64,000 bases of DNA from Henningerozyma blattae CBS 6284 (GCF_000315915.1 NC_020193.1:310001-374000), one strand, 5' to 3'; shown: positions 38,934 through 49,435, counted from the first letter of the stretch. Notes: generated by a model not told the origin, from the letters alone. A program made the numbers and translations.

Positions 38934-41318
38934 TTACTGTATAAATCTTCCAATAGCGACAAACGCACCCTGTCTTCTAAATATTACCTCGTTTAGAGCC
39001 ATAGGATTATTTGCTAGATGTATGAGAATAGGAATGTCGTGGTCAGGTTCAATGACATCTAGAGAAAACGTTGCTATTTCATCAGAACCAATGTGAGATT
39101 TGTTAACTGGTATTATATCATTTGATAGAATTTCTGTGATTTTAACACCGTACCTACTAAATCCCGAATAAACAGTCATTAAGTCACCTACTTGTAAATG
39201 TTCATTCATATACAATGTCTTGATTTTTATTTGGAATGAATTTGAAGTCTCAAGGTTAAAATCAACAGAGGTAGCTATATTACCTATCGATATTGATTGA
39301 TAATCTGCATTTAATACTTTTAACGTTACAGAGTCACTTTCGAGCGCAATCGGTAGTGGTGCATTTTTTATTGAATCAACTGTAGATGATATTCTGTCAA
39401 CTATTAAGCTCTGCTTGGATGGATATACGGTAATATTCTCACCCGGCTGTATAGTACCATTGATAACTTTACCAGTTATTAAAGTTGCATGTTTGTCACT
39501 TTCATGCATTTTACGTTTTAATATTTGGAAAATAAAAGGCTTCTTACTAATATTATCATATTTATGGATTGTCAACTTTTCAATTGTTGAAAATAAACTA
39601 GCACCACCTTCATACCATTTCATTTGTTTTGGATAATCAACATTGTGCACACCTTCCCCAGTTCTGCCACTTATTGGTATCCATGATACGTTCTCTACAT
39701 GCTTAAATTGAATGTCTTTTAAAAATACTGTTAGCTCATTTTTTATAGACATAAAACGGACTTCATCCCATTCGACTGTATCCATTTTATTCATTGCAAA
39801 AATCAAATATTTAATCCCCATAGTTTTAGTCAATAATATATGGTCCCTTGTCTGACCATCAAGACTGAAACCTTTTTCAAATGATTCAATGTTACAATCG
39901 ATACAAATTACTATCAAATTACTATTGAACACCCATGTTCTTGCTTTAGAAACGTAACTTTTATTTCCTGGTATTTCATTTATATTATAAGCAGTAGAAT
40001 TTAATTCATTGTCTAAAAATAGATTCCTCTTGTGTATCTCGATTGTATGGGGGAATAAAGAGGACCCTGACTGCCTTTCATTTTTACTTTTATCAACTAA
40101 CCATGCGAGATAATTCGTTGATTTAAGGTGTTTTTCAGAATCCCATTTGATTCGACGAATTGTATCATAATCAAGTAGATTGAAATCTTGAATTAAACGA
40201 CCCATTAATGTCGATTTACCTGATCCGGTATCACCCATTATCAATATATTGATAGATTTTATATCATTTTTTTTGACATAATTGTCAATTTCAATGGCTT
40301 GATAAGGTTCCGATGGAATAAATACTTGTTTAATAGACTCCATTCTCTTCTTTTCTTCCTCTTCTTTTTTTTTCTGCTCTTCTAAAGTTTTATCAATTTT
40401 TAATTTAGACACCTTTTGTGTTACATCTACAAAGGCTTTAGCTTGGGCCTCTAAAACGATGTCATCAGGACTTGGCTTTTCAAAATTTTTCTTAATTTGA
40501 TCTTTGCTTAGATAAACATTGTGTTTCTTATTTGGATAAAAGACTGTATACTGATTAGAACATCTACTTCTCTTACTATTATTGATACATATTTCATTCA
40601 ACTTAGAATTATTAATAATGCTGCTTTGGGTCTTAAATATATAGCCGCTATTAGAATGACTTCTAAGATTTTGTTGAGAGATTAGATTCCATATTAAACG
40701 TGAATTTTTTATTTTATCATGAAGCATAATAGGATTTTTAGTGCTTGGGTCCATCTCTGAAGTTTGTGAGCCATGTAAATGTGATTTGTTATTTGTTCTA
40801 TTTTTATTAAGTACAGTATTGTCTTTATTTCGAAGTTCAAAACCTTGTGATTTCCTAATAGCAGTTAGTTTTAAGCTCAATCTCACATTATTAGGTGTAC
40901 TAATTAAAGAGATATCGGATGAAGGTTGATTCTGCTTTAGCTTAGCATCATTGGTTGTCTGAAATTTTTCAAATTTATTCAATCTTGAAGATGTAGATGT
41001 TTCATTATTTATTGTAATCAGATTGTTAGTACTTTCAAAAGTTGGAGTATTTTGCGATAAAGTGTTTTCCTTCTCCTGTCGAGCCTTTTTTATTGCTGCA
41101 AACTTTTCAGATAGAGATTGTTTTTTCACCAGTAACTCAGTACTGCCAGCCATATCTGTTCTATTCTTTAAGCCATCTTCAGTTTGTAATTTTGATAATA
41201 ATCCAATGCTTCTTGAAGATTTATGTAGTTTAGATTCATCTATGCTTGAAAGATTAGCTGTATTTTGTTCTTGGTTTTTAGCTGCTCTCAGCTTTGCTAG
41301 CCTTTCTAAAGCAGACAT
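38934..41318 (-). CDS. SKI7: Ski7-type exosome/Ski-complex adaptor with Hbs1-like translational GTPase domain
   Basis: 794 residues (Ski7 747, Hbs1 611 in S. cerevisiae). Ski7 bridges the cytoplasmic exosome and the Ski complex in 3'-5' mRNA decay, including nonstop decay. The N-terminus looks like Ski7: MSALERLAKLRAAK, short Leu-rich helices (IGLLSKLQTEDG, VRLSLKLTAIRKS) and NFEKPSPDDIVLEAQ, all with counterparts in Ski7. The Hbs1 N-terminal domain is absent. The G domain is closer to Hbs1 in wording: P-loop GDTGSGKST (about 360), FEKGFSLDGQTRDHILL, NKMD (about 508), WIPISGRTGEGV, then barrel domains with GTIQPGENITVYPSKQS. Switch II, DAPGH in active GTPases, reads NEIPGN (about 445), so the Asp and the catalytic His are both lost. 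The PRP16 neighbour recalls HBS1-MRPL20-PRP16, while WHI5/LPX1 downstream recall the SKI7 locus. Divergent from PRP16 with 269 bp between starts. Confidence 0.88.
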   Translation of the reverse strand: MSALERLAKLRAAKNQEQNTANLSSIDESKLHKSSRSIGLLSKLQTEDGLKNRTDMAGSTELLVKKQSLSEKFAAIKKARQEKENTLSQNTPTFESTNNLITINNETSTSSRLNKFEKFQTTNDAKLKQNQPSSDISLISTPNNVRLSLKLTAIRKSQGFELRNKDNTVLNKNRTNNKSHLHGSQTSEMDPSTKNPIMLHDKIKNSRLIWNLISQQNLRSHSNSGYIFKTQSSIINNSKLNEICINNSKRSRCSNQYTVFYPNKKHNVYLSKDQIKKNFEKPSPDDIVLEAQAKAFVDVTQKVSKLKIDKTLEEQKKKEEEEKKRMESIKQVFIPSEPYQAIEIDNYVKKNDIKSINILIMGDTGSGKSTLMGRLIQDFNLLDYDTIRRIKWDSEKHLKSTNYLAWLVDKSKNERQSGSSLFPHTIEIHKRNLFLDNELNSTAYNINEIPGNKSYVSKARTWVFNSNLIVICIDCNIESFEKGFSLDGQTRDHILLTKTMGIKYLIFAMNKMDTVEWDEVRFMSIKNELTVFLKDIQFKHVENVSWIPISGRTGEGVHNVDYPKQMKWYEGGASLFSTIEKLTIHKYDNISKKPFIFQILKRKMHESDKHATLITGKVINGTIQPGENITVYPSKQSLIVDRISSTVDSIKNAPLPIALESDSVTLKVLNADYQSISIGNIATSVDFNLETSNSFQIKIKTLYMNEHLQVGDLMTVYSGFSRYGVKITEILSNDIIPVNKSHIGSDEIATFSLDVIEPDHDIPILIHLANNPMALNEVIFRRQGAFVAIGRFIQ

Positions 41319-41587
41319 TTATGATTCTTGTTATCGATAATTGTTTAAGGCTTTTCGTCTTAAACGTATTAATTGCCTTTTATAATTTAGGCTAATGACC
41401 TCTAGATATAAGCTTTATTTACACCTATTAGTAAATAGCAAGTTTTGGGAAAGAATTTAAGATTTATACTAAAGCGAATGTTAAAAAAAAAGATATCATG
41501 AAAAATTTTTTTGAAAAAAACACCCTAAAAATATTAGATATCAGATAATTGTATTACTAAATATTCTTTTTCATTCAAATAGTTTTA

Positions 41588-44500
41588 ATGGATAGTTATT
41601 CTGATGATTTGAGCTTACAAACGCTGATCCAAGAGCATACAAGATCAAATGTTACAGTTAATTTTGTCAAAACCCTCCGCCGCTTAGCACAAAATAATAA
41701 GGATAGCCAAGAGAACTTCCTAAAAGGTTGTCAAGCATTGGGGAAATTTTTTAATCAAGATAAATTCTTAATTGATCTTCATTTTAAGCTTATCAGGAAT
41801 GAATCATCTTCCAGAATTCATGGGTCTACAGGGCAGACCAATATTACAGGAACAAACCACATTCTACAGCCTCAACACACAAAGAAAAAAATTAAATTAA
41901 GAAAGCCGATACATTATGATGATGACGAAAACGTTGATGATTATAATACTGATCTATTAAATAGCAATAATAGTAAATTAGATCCTTTAAGTGATCGTAA
42001 ATCTAAGCCTGAATCTAATAATGACGGTAAGTCAAATGGAATGGACAATAGTAATCAAGCAAGGCCCAAAGTAACTTTACAAAAAATTAGTAAGAGCAAG
42101 GCATTGGAACATAATACATACTCTTCTGTTCCTCCTAGTAAAGAAAATATATTAAAGATAAATGAACAAAGGTGGAGCAATGAGCTAGACAAATCTGAGT
42201 TATCACAACCTAAAAGCAACATTAACACATCATCTTCAGGCGGTATTTCTGCTCATCACATATTAGAAGGCTATTCAAGCGAAGAAAATGATTTTAGCTC
42301 TCAAAATGAACCTGAGTTCTATTCTGATGAAGAATTATTAGCTGAAGATCGTGAATGGTATGATCACGATGATGACTATGGAAACCCTATTTATGCAAAT
42401 CAGGAACTAAACGGTCATTTTAATCTTCCATCTGAAAATACATCTAATAACAAAATGGTACTTGATTCGGTCGATGAAAATATTCAAATTATGACAACTC
42501 CTCTGAATAAACGAAAAGACTTGTTACCTTGGTTTTTGAAGAATTATGCAATTGAACACAATATCGAAAATGCTGCCATTATAGGCTCTTTAAGTCATTC
42601 TAACAATGATGGCTTAATTGATCCCTATCGAAAACCAAATGGATTATTTGCTGTCAATGCAAGAAAAGGAAGTTATTTAGTATCTAATCATAGGAGATTA
42701 CATGAGAGAAATGAAATTCAAAAAGAATCTACTAATATAGTGGGCACAATGCTTGGGAATATACTAGGCGCGGAAGAGCAGAACCATGATGATAAGAACA
42801 GAAATCAGCGAACGGAAGATGATGTTACCTATACAAATAAAAATGATATTAAAAGGCTTAGAGAATCATTACCTGTTTACAATGTGAGATCTCCCCTCTT
42901 ACAAGTTATTCGTGAAAATCAAGTATGTGTAATTATTGGGGAAACTGGCTCTGGTAAAACTACACAATTGGCGCAATATTTATATGAAGAGGGATTTTGT
43001 ATGTCTGGTAAACAGATTATTTGTACCCAGCCTCGTAGAGTTGCTGCCATGTCAGTAGCAAAGAGAGTTGCTCAAGAAATGGGCGTAGAATTAGGCGATA
43101 AGGTTGGTTATGTAATAAGATTCGAAGATAAAACGTCTAGAAATACTCAGATAAAATTCATGACCGATGGTATTTTATTAAGAGAGTCATTATTAGATAA
43201 AAATCTAGATAAATATAGCTGTGTCATTATTGATGAGGCACACGAACGAACGTTAAATACAGATGTGTTACTTGGGTTATTTAAACAGTTACTTTCTAGA
43301 CGAATGGATATAAAAATTATTATAACGTCAGCTACTATCAATGCAGATAAATTTTCTGAATTTTTTGGTGGTGCACCTCAATTTAAAATCCCAGGTAGAA
43401 CTTATCCTGTTGAGTTAATATATTCGAAACATCCAGTAAGTGATTATGTAGAAGCAGCGGTATCAACAGCAATGCAAATACATATGTCATCGCCTGTCAA
43501 TAGTGGTGATATTTTAATCTTTATGACTGGTCAGGAAGATATTGAAACAACAGCCTCTGAAATTAGATCAAAACTATTAGAAGTTTATTCCAAAAAGTAC
43601 CAAATAACTAGACATGATGAAATAAATGATGTAGAAGTTTTCCCAATTTATTCTGCTCTGCCAGCAGATATTCAATCTAAAATATTTATTAATTTTGAAG
43701 GTAAAAAGAGAAAAATCATTATTGCAACAAACATTGCTGAAACATCTTTAACTATTGATGGTATAAGATATGTAATTGATACTGGATATTCGAAATTAAA
43801 AGTTTATAATCCTCGAATTGGGCTGGATAGTTTAGTTGTAACGCCTATTGCTGTTGCAAATGCAAACCAAAGATCAGGTAGAGCAGGCCGTACGGCAGCA
43901 GGGACAGCATATAGATTATATACTGAAGGGACACTAGCTGAAGATATGTATATTCAGCCAGTACCAGAAATTCAAAGGACCAATTTATCAAATATTACTT
44001 TATTATTGAAATCTTTGGAGATCAATGATATTCTGAAATTTCCATTTCTTGATAAACCTCCAACACAATCATTTATTTCATCATTATATGAGCTTTGGTT
44101 TATCGGTGCTCTTTCAAACAAGGGTGAGCTAACGACATTGGGGAAAGCGATGACAAAATTCCCTTTACAACCAACCTTGGCTAAAATTTTACTACTTTCA
44201 TCAAAAAATGGTTGTAGTGAAGAAATGTTAACAATTGTCTCAATGCTTTCGATTCCACAAGTATTTTACAGGCCTAAGGAAAGAGAAACCGAGAGTGATA
44301 AAGCTCGTATGAGATTTTTCATTAACGAATCAGATCATCTAACTTTATTAAATGTCTATTCGCAATGGAAAGCTAATAAATTCTCAAAAATTTGGTGCAC
44401 AAGGAACTTTTTACAGTATAAATCTTTGAAAAGGGTTCATGAGATTAGAGCACAATTGAAACAGTTGATGGATATTAATAAAATACCTGTTGTTTCGTCA

Positions 44501-44908
44501 GGTAAGGATTGGGATATAATTCGTAAGACAATTTGTAGTGGTTTTTCTCACCAATCAGCTAAATTAGTTGGATTGGGGAAATACATTCAGTTAAGAACCG
44601 GTATGGAAGTCAAATTACATCCAACAAGTTCATTATATGGTTTGGGGAATTTGCCAAAATATGTTGTTTATAACGAATTATTAATGACTGGAAATCAATA
44701 TATATGCTGTGTTACTACTGTTGATCCATTCTGGTTGATGGACTACGGTAGTTTATTATTCGATATTAAACGGGTTAAGGAAATTAATGACCAATATTCT
44801 GCAAATATATTTCATTCATATGGCTATGATGATTCGAGTGATGATAAAAAAGAAATTGATCTAATTGAAAAAAAATTACAGAAATTAATAAAAAGAAGGA
44901 AAAAATGA
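41588..44908 (+). CDS. PRP16: DEAH-box splicing ATPase Prp16
   Basis: 1106 residues (1071 in S. cerevisiae). Prp16 remodels the spliceosome after branching and before exon ligation. A long hydrophilic N-terminus (1-420, including LPWFLKNYAIEHNI and YRKPNGLFAVNARKGSYLV) precedes the helicase core: motif I GETGSGKT at 451-458, DEAH at 549-552, SAT, FMTGQEDIE, TNIAETSLTIDG and QRSGRAGR. The C-terminal winged-helix, ratchet and OB domains follow (GKDWDIIRKTICSGF, LRTGMEVKLHPTSSLYGLG, CCVTTVDPFWLMDYG). The frame stops at 44908 right after an A6 run (44900-44905). One more A would carry the frame on for 43 codons to a stop at 45036, ending RKRRPF, a basic tail that looks protein-like. The real C-terminus may therefore be longer. 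Confidence 0.96.
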   Translation: MDSYSDDLSLQTLIQEHTRSNVTVNFVKTLRRLAQNNKDSQENFLKGCQALGKFFNQDKFLIDLHFKLIRNESSSRIHGSTGQTNITGTNHILQPQHTKKKIKLRKPIHYDDDENVDDYNTDLLNSNNSKLDPLSDRKSKPESNNDGKSNGMDNSNQARPKVTLQKISKSKALEHNTYSSVPPSKENILKINEQRWSNELDKSELSQPKSNINTSSSGGISAHHILEGYSSEENDFSSQNEPEFYSDEELLAEDREWYDHDDDYGNPIYANQELNGHFNLPSENTSNNKMVLDSVDENIQIMTTPLNKRKDLLPWFLKNYAIEHNIENAAIIGSLSHSNNDGLIDPYRKPNGLFAVNARKGSYLVSNHRRLHERNEIQKESTNIVGTMLGNILGAEEQNHDDKNRNQRTEDDVTYTNKNDIKRLRESLPVYNVRSPLLQVIRENQVCVIIGETGSGKTTQLAQYLYEEGFCMSGKQIICTQPRRVAAMSVAKRVAQEMGVELGDKVGYVIRFEDKTSRNTQIKFMTDGILLRESLLDKNLDKYSCVIIDEAHERTLNTDVLLGLFKQLLSRRMDIKIIITSATINADKFSEFFGGAPQFKIPGRTYPVELIYSKHPVSDYVEAAVSTAMQIHMSSPVNSGDILIFMTGQEDIETTASEIRSKLLEVYSKKYQITRHDEINDVEVFPIYSALPADIQSKIFINFEGKKRKIIIATNIAETSLTIDGIRYVIDTGYSKLKVYNPRIGLDSLVVTPIAVANANQRSGRAGRTAAGTAYRLYTEGTLAEDMYIQPVPEIQRTNLSNITLLLKSLEINDILKFPFLDKPPTQSFISSLYELWFIGALSNKGELTTLGKAMTKFPLQPTLAKILLLSSKNGCSEEMLTIVSMLSIPQVFYRPKERETESDKARMRFFINESDHLTLLNVYSQWKANKFSKIWCTRNFLQYKSLKRVHEIRAQLKQLMDINKIPVVSSGKDWDIIRKTICSGFSHQSAKLVGLGKYIQLRTGMEVKLHPTSSLYGLGNLPKYVVYNELLMTGNQYICCVTTVDPFWLMDYGSLLFDIKRVKEINDQYSANIFHSYGYDDSSDDKKEIDLIEKKLQKLIKRRKK

Positions 44909-45390
44909 TTGAAAAGATTCTAACAGATATTGGCGATACTTCTGACAATTTTAGTACTAGTTCATTGTCTAAAAAGAGGAAGAATAATAGGGGCAGTTAT
45001 GTCCACATTGGCTTCAGAAAGAGAAGGCCATTCTAGAGGAAAACTTTAAACTAGATTAAATGCAAATACAATCAGTTGCAGAAACATTTTAACTGACAAC
45101 ATTTTACATGATTTTTGTTTCTTAGTTTTATAGACCGAGCTATATAATGCAAATTAAACTAAATAGACTTGATTATATAAACTATAATCATATTGTTAAA
45201 GAATATTATCTATGCAGTGCAATAAACAGTATTAATTGGAATGCCTATGTTCTTCTGATACTGCTCCATTTTTATTGATTGTCCTATTTGGAGTACTAGT
45301 TTTTTATACCACTATCAGGTTGAATATTGGTTACAGCTACATAAGAAGAACTCTGCTATTTTCTGGAGTCAATTGTATCTGTAAGTGGTA
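44909..45390. other. Convergent gap PRP16 / TGL4-5, partly hidden coding
   Basis: 482 bp between annotated stops. The first 128 bp form an open frame offset by one base from PRP16, and the last 35 bp belong to the alternative end of the TGL frame (see findings). The middle (45037-45355) is AT-rich with no feature. Confidence 0.6.
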
Positions 45391-48300
45391 TTAAGGAAAG
45401 ATCCCCTGATGGTTTAACAGTATTATCGTTGCAATTATCTGTAGTAATAAATTCAGGAGTTGTAGTAGCTGTATCTGTTGTAGTTGTGATTGCAGATGAA
45501 TCTTCATTATCAGTGTCTGTAAGGAAAAACTTTTTTTATTATAAGATGAATAAGTAATATTTTTATGCATTAGAATCGTTGTGATTGAGTTTTCTTGGTC
45601 TATGGAAGAAACTTTTTTATCTTCAGGGGTCATCGAGGTTGGTGAAGGACTTGACTCATATTTCACGAAATCTGGCGGCAAGGAAGGTTTTAATATTGAT
45701 GCCAAGGAGTTGTCTATTTCAAATTCTTTGTTATTTGTATCTAGGTCAGAATTTATATTTGAAATATCATTTGGAATAATAGAACGATTTTTTGTTGGTG
45801 ATATCTTTGAAATTGAATTAAGGTAATGACTCTTTGAATTTGGTGATGAAGTTGTAGAGTTTATGTGGCGAGTAACAAATGATTTTGGTTCTAACGTTGT
45901 AGTATTTTGGTTTAAATGAGAAGCACTTTTCCTTCTCCTAATATTGGATATATTTGAAAAGACATTATTCCTTATATTCTTATCAAAGTTACGGATATTA
46001 TTAATGTTACTATCGTTATTTGGAAAATAATGACTAAACGAATTTGAAATATGATACGATGGAGCGATAACTTTATTGTGAGGATGTGAGTGTTTCCCGT
46101 GATGGTTATGCTTTTTCAAGTGAGAATGAGGAAATAAATTGTTTGGCTTATAAGATGATGGATGAATGATAGGTGTAGTAGAAGAAGAAGAAGAAGAAGA
46201 TAATGAAGCTAACTGATTGTATTCTATTGTATTACTTATGATATGAAATGACGGCTGTTTTACACGTGGGTGGGTGTGTATGTCATTTAATTGCGGATAA
46301 GTTTGAACAGTTTGATTCGTCTCTAAGGAATTTGAAGAAATACTTGAAGTTGAAGACGAAGAATTTTGTAATGAGAAATGAGATTTTCTATTGTTCGTAG
46401 GTATTGTTGAATTAATAGGGTTATTACTGTTATGATTGTGTTTATGATTATGATGATGATTATTATTTATAATGATATTAATGTTAAAATTTTGATTTGT
46501 ATTGACGTTTGGAATATTTTCAAAATTATTGTCATTATTATTAATATTAGAATTTTCATTGTCCAAATTTGACCGGGCTGAATATTCAGATTTACGACGA
46601 TTTTTATAAATATCGTTTTTCATCAAGAAATGACTTGCTAAAGCTGTGAAGTTTGTATTTGGATAACAATTTGCATTAACACTAGTTGATCTCTTACACT
46701 CGTGATGTTTTAATAGAGATATTGAGATTGAAGAATCTTCATTTATTAAATCATCTCGTAATACAGCAGGAGTTGTTTCTTTCTCTTTAATTGTTTCATC
46801 ATCATCATTAGGGTCTACATGAGAATTCACTTTTGAAAAATAATTTGAATTCCAATTATAATTAAATTGAACTTTATTGCTAGTGTTGGCGGTAGTATTA
46901 TTATTTGTATTTGTGTTTGTATTTAATAAATTGAATTCTGAGAATTTTACAATTGGATTTGAATTTATTGAAGAGGACACAATAATTTTCCCCTTTAAGA
47001 AAGCTATTGCCTTGTCAAGAGCAAACTCTTGTGAACAATGATTTTTAATAATTGAAACTTTGGGCCAAGTGGCTCTTGCACCATTTGTAACTTCTCTTAA
47101 AAGAATTTCATTAGTTGGATTTGCTAATAACTGTGTCATGTTAAGCGGTGATCTTAGATCTGGTAAAATGGTTATATCTCCTGAATACTGTTGTGATAGG
47201 ATGGATCTTAATTTGATTAGTAAATTTTTACAAAATCCAAGTTCATAGATTATATCAAAATAATGAACAATTTCTCTAGACATAAAATCACAAATTTTTG
47301 ATAAATTAGACTTTAATCTTGCACTAAATTCATCTTCAACATTACCACCAACACATGATAAAGATAATTTTAAAAACGGATAAACGTGGATATTAACCTG
47401 ACATGCAATGATATGATCGATATTAAACATTTCTGATAGTCTGGAAATTGGTAAATCATTTTCCATGGAGCCATCTACAAATTTAGCAGAAAATGCAGTA
47501 CCACCATCCCAGATCTTAGTTTCATTGGTAATTGGATCCTTTTCATAAAGGGGACTTGGTGGGAAAATAGTGGGTAAAGCACATGATGCACAGACTGCAG
47601 ACCAAATTAAAACATTGGGAGAAGTCAAATTATTTAATAATCTTGGTTGTTCAAAGATAGATGCTGGGGATACTGTGATGTTTAATATTCTACCTGTTCT
47701 ATTATAAGCTTCTCTAAAAGTTAAATCACCCAAAAATTCAATCATCGTATTGATTAATGGTTTATTATTGAACCAAGTCCCATTTTTGAAAAACCTTGCA
47801 ATTTTAATTAATAAATTTTCACTTTTTGTCTTGTCAGAATCATCATTGAAAAGGTTAAAATCCTTGGATAATATGTCTTCCATTAAGTGAGGTAATTCAT
47901 TCAAATTTCTTGTACAAATAATACTTGCTACAATGGCACCTGCACTGGAACCACAAATGACTCTTGGTAAAAGATCCAATTCGAAAAAAGTTGTCAAGAC
48001 ACCGATATGGAATAACCCATAAGTGCCACCTCCACTTAATAATAATGCAGTTCTGCCGATATTTTTCCTTGTTTGTTGTAATATCGATAATAAATAGTAG
48101 TCATTGATATGAGAATGATTAACCAAAGCCTCTAATGAAAGATTCGATTCTTCAATATACTTTTCTATCAAATCTTTGGTACCTAAATGACAATTTCTAT
48201 ACAAATTGACATCACCCAAGTTACCTAAATTTCTTGTCCAATTAAGTCTAATCAAATATAACAATTCATCATATTTCCCCGTGAGTCTTAAATTTCTCAT

Positions 48301-48789
48301 TTGTAAATAGATGGATTCAATCAATTGATAATCGTATAGAGGAGATTTTTTAACGGATTTCCAATTTGAATTATTTTGTAAATCGTCTAATTCTAAGGAG
48401 ATTGATTTCCAATGATTGAAAGAATTTGCATTTTTTTTATCAATCAATTTAGATTTAATTTTTTTCCTTAATTTCCTATTTTCCTGGAACGTTTGAATTA
48501 TTTGATTACCATCTATCAAATTGAAAATGAAAAAATAAACCATCAATATTCGTTGAAATGCATAGATAACGGTTGATATGATATAAGAATACAATTTCTT
48601 ATCAGGTTTATCGGCAGGTTTATCGGCAGGTTTATTGGCATCTGGATTGTTTTTTTTAAACTTGAAAAGACCCAATGAAAAAAGCTTCTTGTGTTTTTTC
48701 TTGGGTATTTTTTTTTCTATTTCCAGATTTTCATAATACTTTTCTATTAAAGATTGTGTGATAGACAAACGATCAATACCATTAGACAT
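45391..48789 (-). CDS. TGL4: Patatin-domain triacylglycerol lipase, Tgl4/Tgl5
   Basis: 1132 residues as read (Tgl4 910, Tgl5 749). Lipid-droplet lipase; Tgl4 also has steryl-esterase and phospholipase activities. N-terminal DUF3336 region, then the patatin domain: oxyanion loop GGGTYGLFHIG, nucleophile Ser282 in GSSAGA, and Asp439 in VDGSMEND. FREAYNRTGRILNITVSPAS, NVLIWSAVCASCALPTIFPPSPLYEKDP and HIIACQVNIHVYPFLKLSLSCVGG match Tgl4 closely. The C-terminal ~500 residues are Asn/Ser/His-rich with a Cdk1-type SPTKN site and TPEDK, echoing Cdk1 control of Tgl4. The last ~42 residues (Leu/Ile/Gln-rich) look out of frame: after the A7/T5 run at about 45522-45535 the alternate frame gives a Thr/Asp-rich end stopping at 45356. 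A 12-bp repeat (nt 48606-48641) encodes Asp-Lys-Pro-Ala copies. I cannot separate TGL4 from TGL5; synteny with WHI5/LPX1 favours TGL5, length favours TGL4. Confidence 0.9.
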   Translation of the reverse strand: MSNGIDRLSITQSLIEKYYENLEIEKKIPKKKHKKLFSLGLFKFKKNNPDANKPADKPADKPDKKLYSYIISTVIYAFQRILMVYFFIFNLIDGNQIIQTFQENRKLRKKIKSKLIDKKNANSFNHWKSISLELDDLQNNSNWKSVKKSPLYDYQLIESIYLQMRNLRLTGKYDELLYLIRLNWTRNLGNLGDVNLYRNCHLGTKDLIEKYIEESNLSLEALVNHSHINDYYLLSILQQTRKNIGRTALLLSGGGTYGLFHIGVLTTFFELDLLPRVICGSSAGAIVASIICTRNLNELPHLMEDILSKDFNLFNDDSDKTKSENLLIKIARFFKNGTWFNNKPLINTMIEFLGDLTFREAYNRTGRILNITVSPASIFEQPRLLNNLTSPNVLIWSAVCASCALPTIFPPSPLYEKDPITNETKIWDGGTAFSAKFVDGSMENDLPISRLSEMFNIDHIIACQVNIHVYPFLKLSLSCVGGNVEDEFSARLKSNLSKICDFMSREIVHYFDIIYELGFCKNLLIKLRSILSQQYSGDITILPDLRSPLNMTQLLANPTNEILLREVTNGARATWPKVSIIKNHCSQEFALDKAIAFLKGKIIVSSSINSNPIVKFSEFNLLNTNTNTNNNTTANTSNKVQFNYNWNSNYFSKVNSHVDPNDDDETIKEKETTPAVLRDDLINEDSSISISLLKHHECKRSTSVNANCYPNTNFTALASHFLMKNDIYKNRRKSEYSARSNLDNENSNINNNDNNFENIPNVNTNQNFNINIIINNNHHHNHKHNHNSNNPINSTIPTNNRKSHFSLQNSSSSTSSISSNSLETNQTVQTYPQLNDIHTHPRVKQPSFHIISNTIEYNQLASLSSSSSSSTTPIIHPSSYKPNNLFPHSHLKKHNHHGKHSHPHNKVIAPSYHISNSFSHYFPNNDSNINNIRNFDKNIRNNVFSNISNIRRRKSASHLNQNTTTLEPKSFVTRHINSTTSSPNSKSHYLNSISKISPTKNRSIIPNDISNINSDLDTNNKEFEIDNSLASILKPSLPPDFVKYESSPSPTSMTPEDKKVSSIDQENSITTILMHKNITYSSYNKKSFSLQTLIMKIHLQSQLQQIQLLQLLNLLLQIIATIILLNHQGIFP

Positions 48790-49409
48790 ATAGCATACGA
48801 CAAAAAAAGTGGTGATGTTACTTTTGGTTTTGTAATAATAATTCTTGTTCTAAGTTGTATATTTTTGTATTTGTTACTTCTGTAAATTTCGTAACTTTAG
48901 TGTTTTGTAGAAATTCGGTTTGGCAATTGCTATCCTAATTATTTTTTGTATTGGATAATTGCCCTGAATTAAAAAGAGTAATAAAGATTTTCTATCAATG
49001 TAGATCTCAAAGTTCTAGCGTGTATTTCCTAATTGAGAAAATGACAATTTTCATACCAGAAACATGTGGAGAAAGAATATGTATTCAAGAATGTGAATGG
49101 CTACAGAATGCCCCATGAAATTCCTCCTTCCTATATATATATATATATATAAGAGCCGCGATGGCTCATTGCCAAGCTTGTTGGGCCTGTTGAGGTCTAT
49201 CACGGAAAGTCACCGGCCGGAATTTGTCGGCCAATTTCAAAAAATTGTTGGGGTACTTTCCCTATTAGGCAGATATCCCTGCGGGTGGACATTCCTGATC
49301 AAAAGGGGAAAAGTCCATTGCAAATAGGGAAGAAATTTTTGTAGTGTGCTACAAAACTGGAAAATACTCCGGTATTAAAAAATAAATTGGTTGGTGCACG
49401 GGTGTACTT

Positions 49410-49435
49410 GTCACGTGCAAATATGTAATCACGTG
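49410..49435 (+). promoter_or_regulatory. Two RTCACGTG (Cbf1-type) sites 18 bp apart
   Basis: GTCACGTG (49410-49417) and ATCACGTG (49428-49435), same orientation, both full matches to RTCACRTG. No CDEII-like AT block plus CDEIII follows, so a promoter role is more likely than a centromere. Confidence 0.6.
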
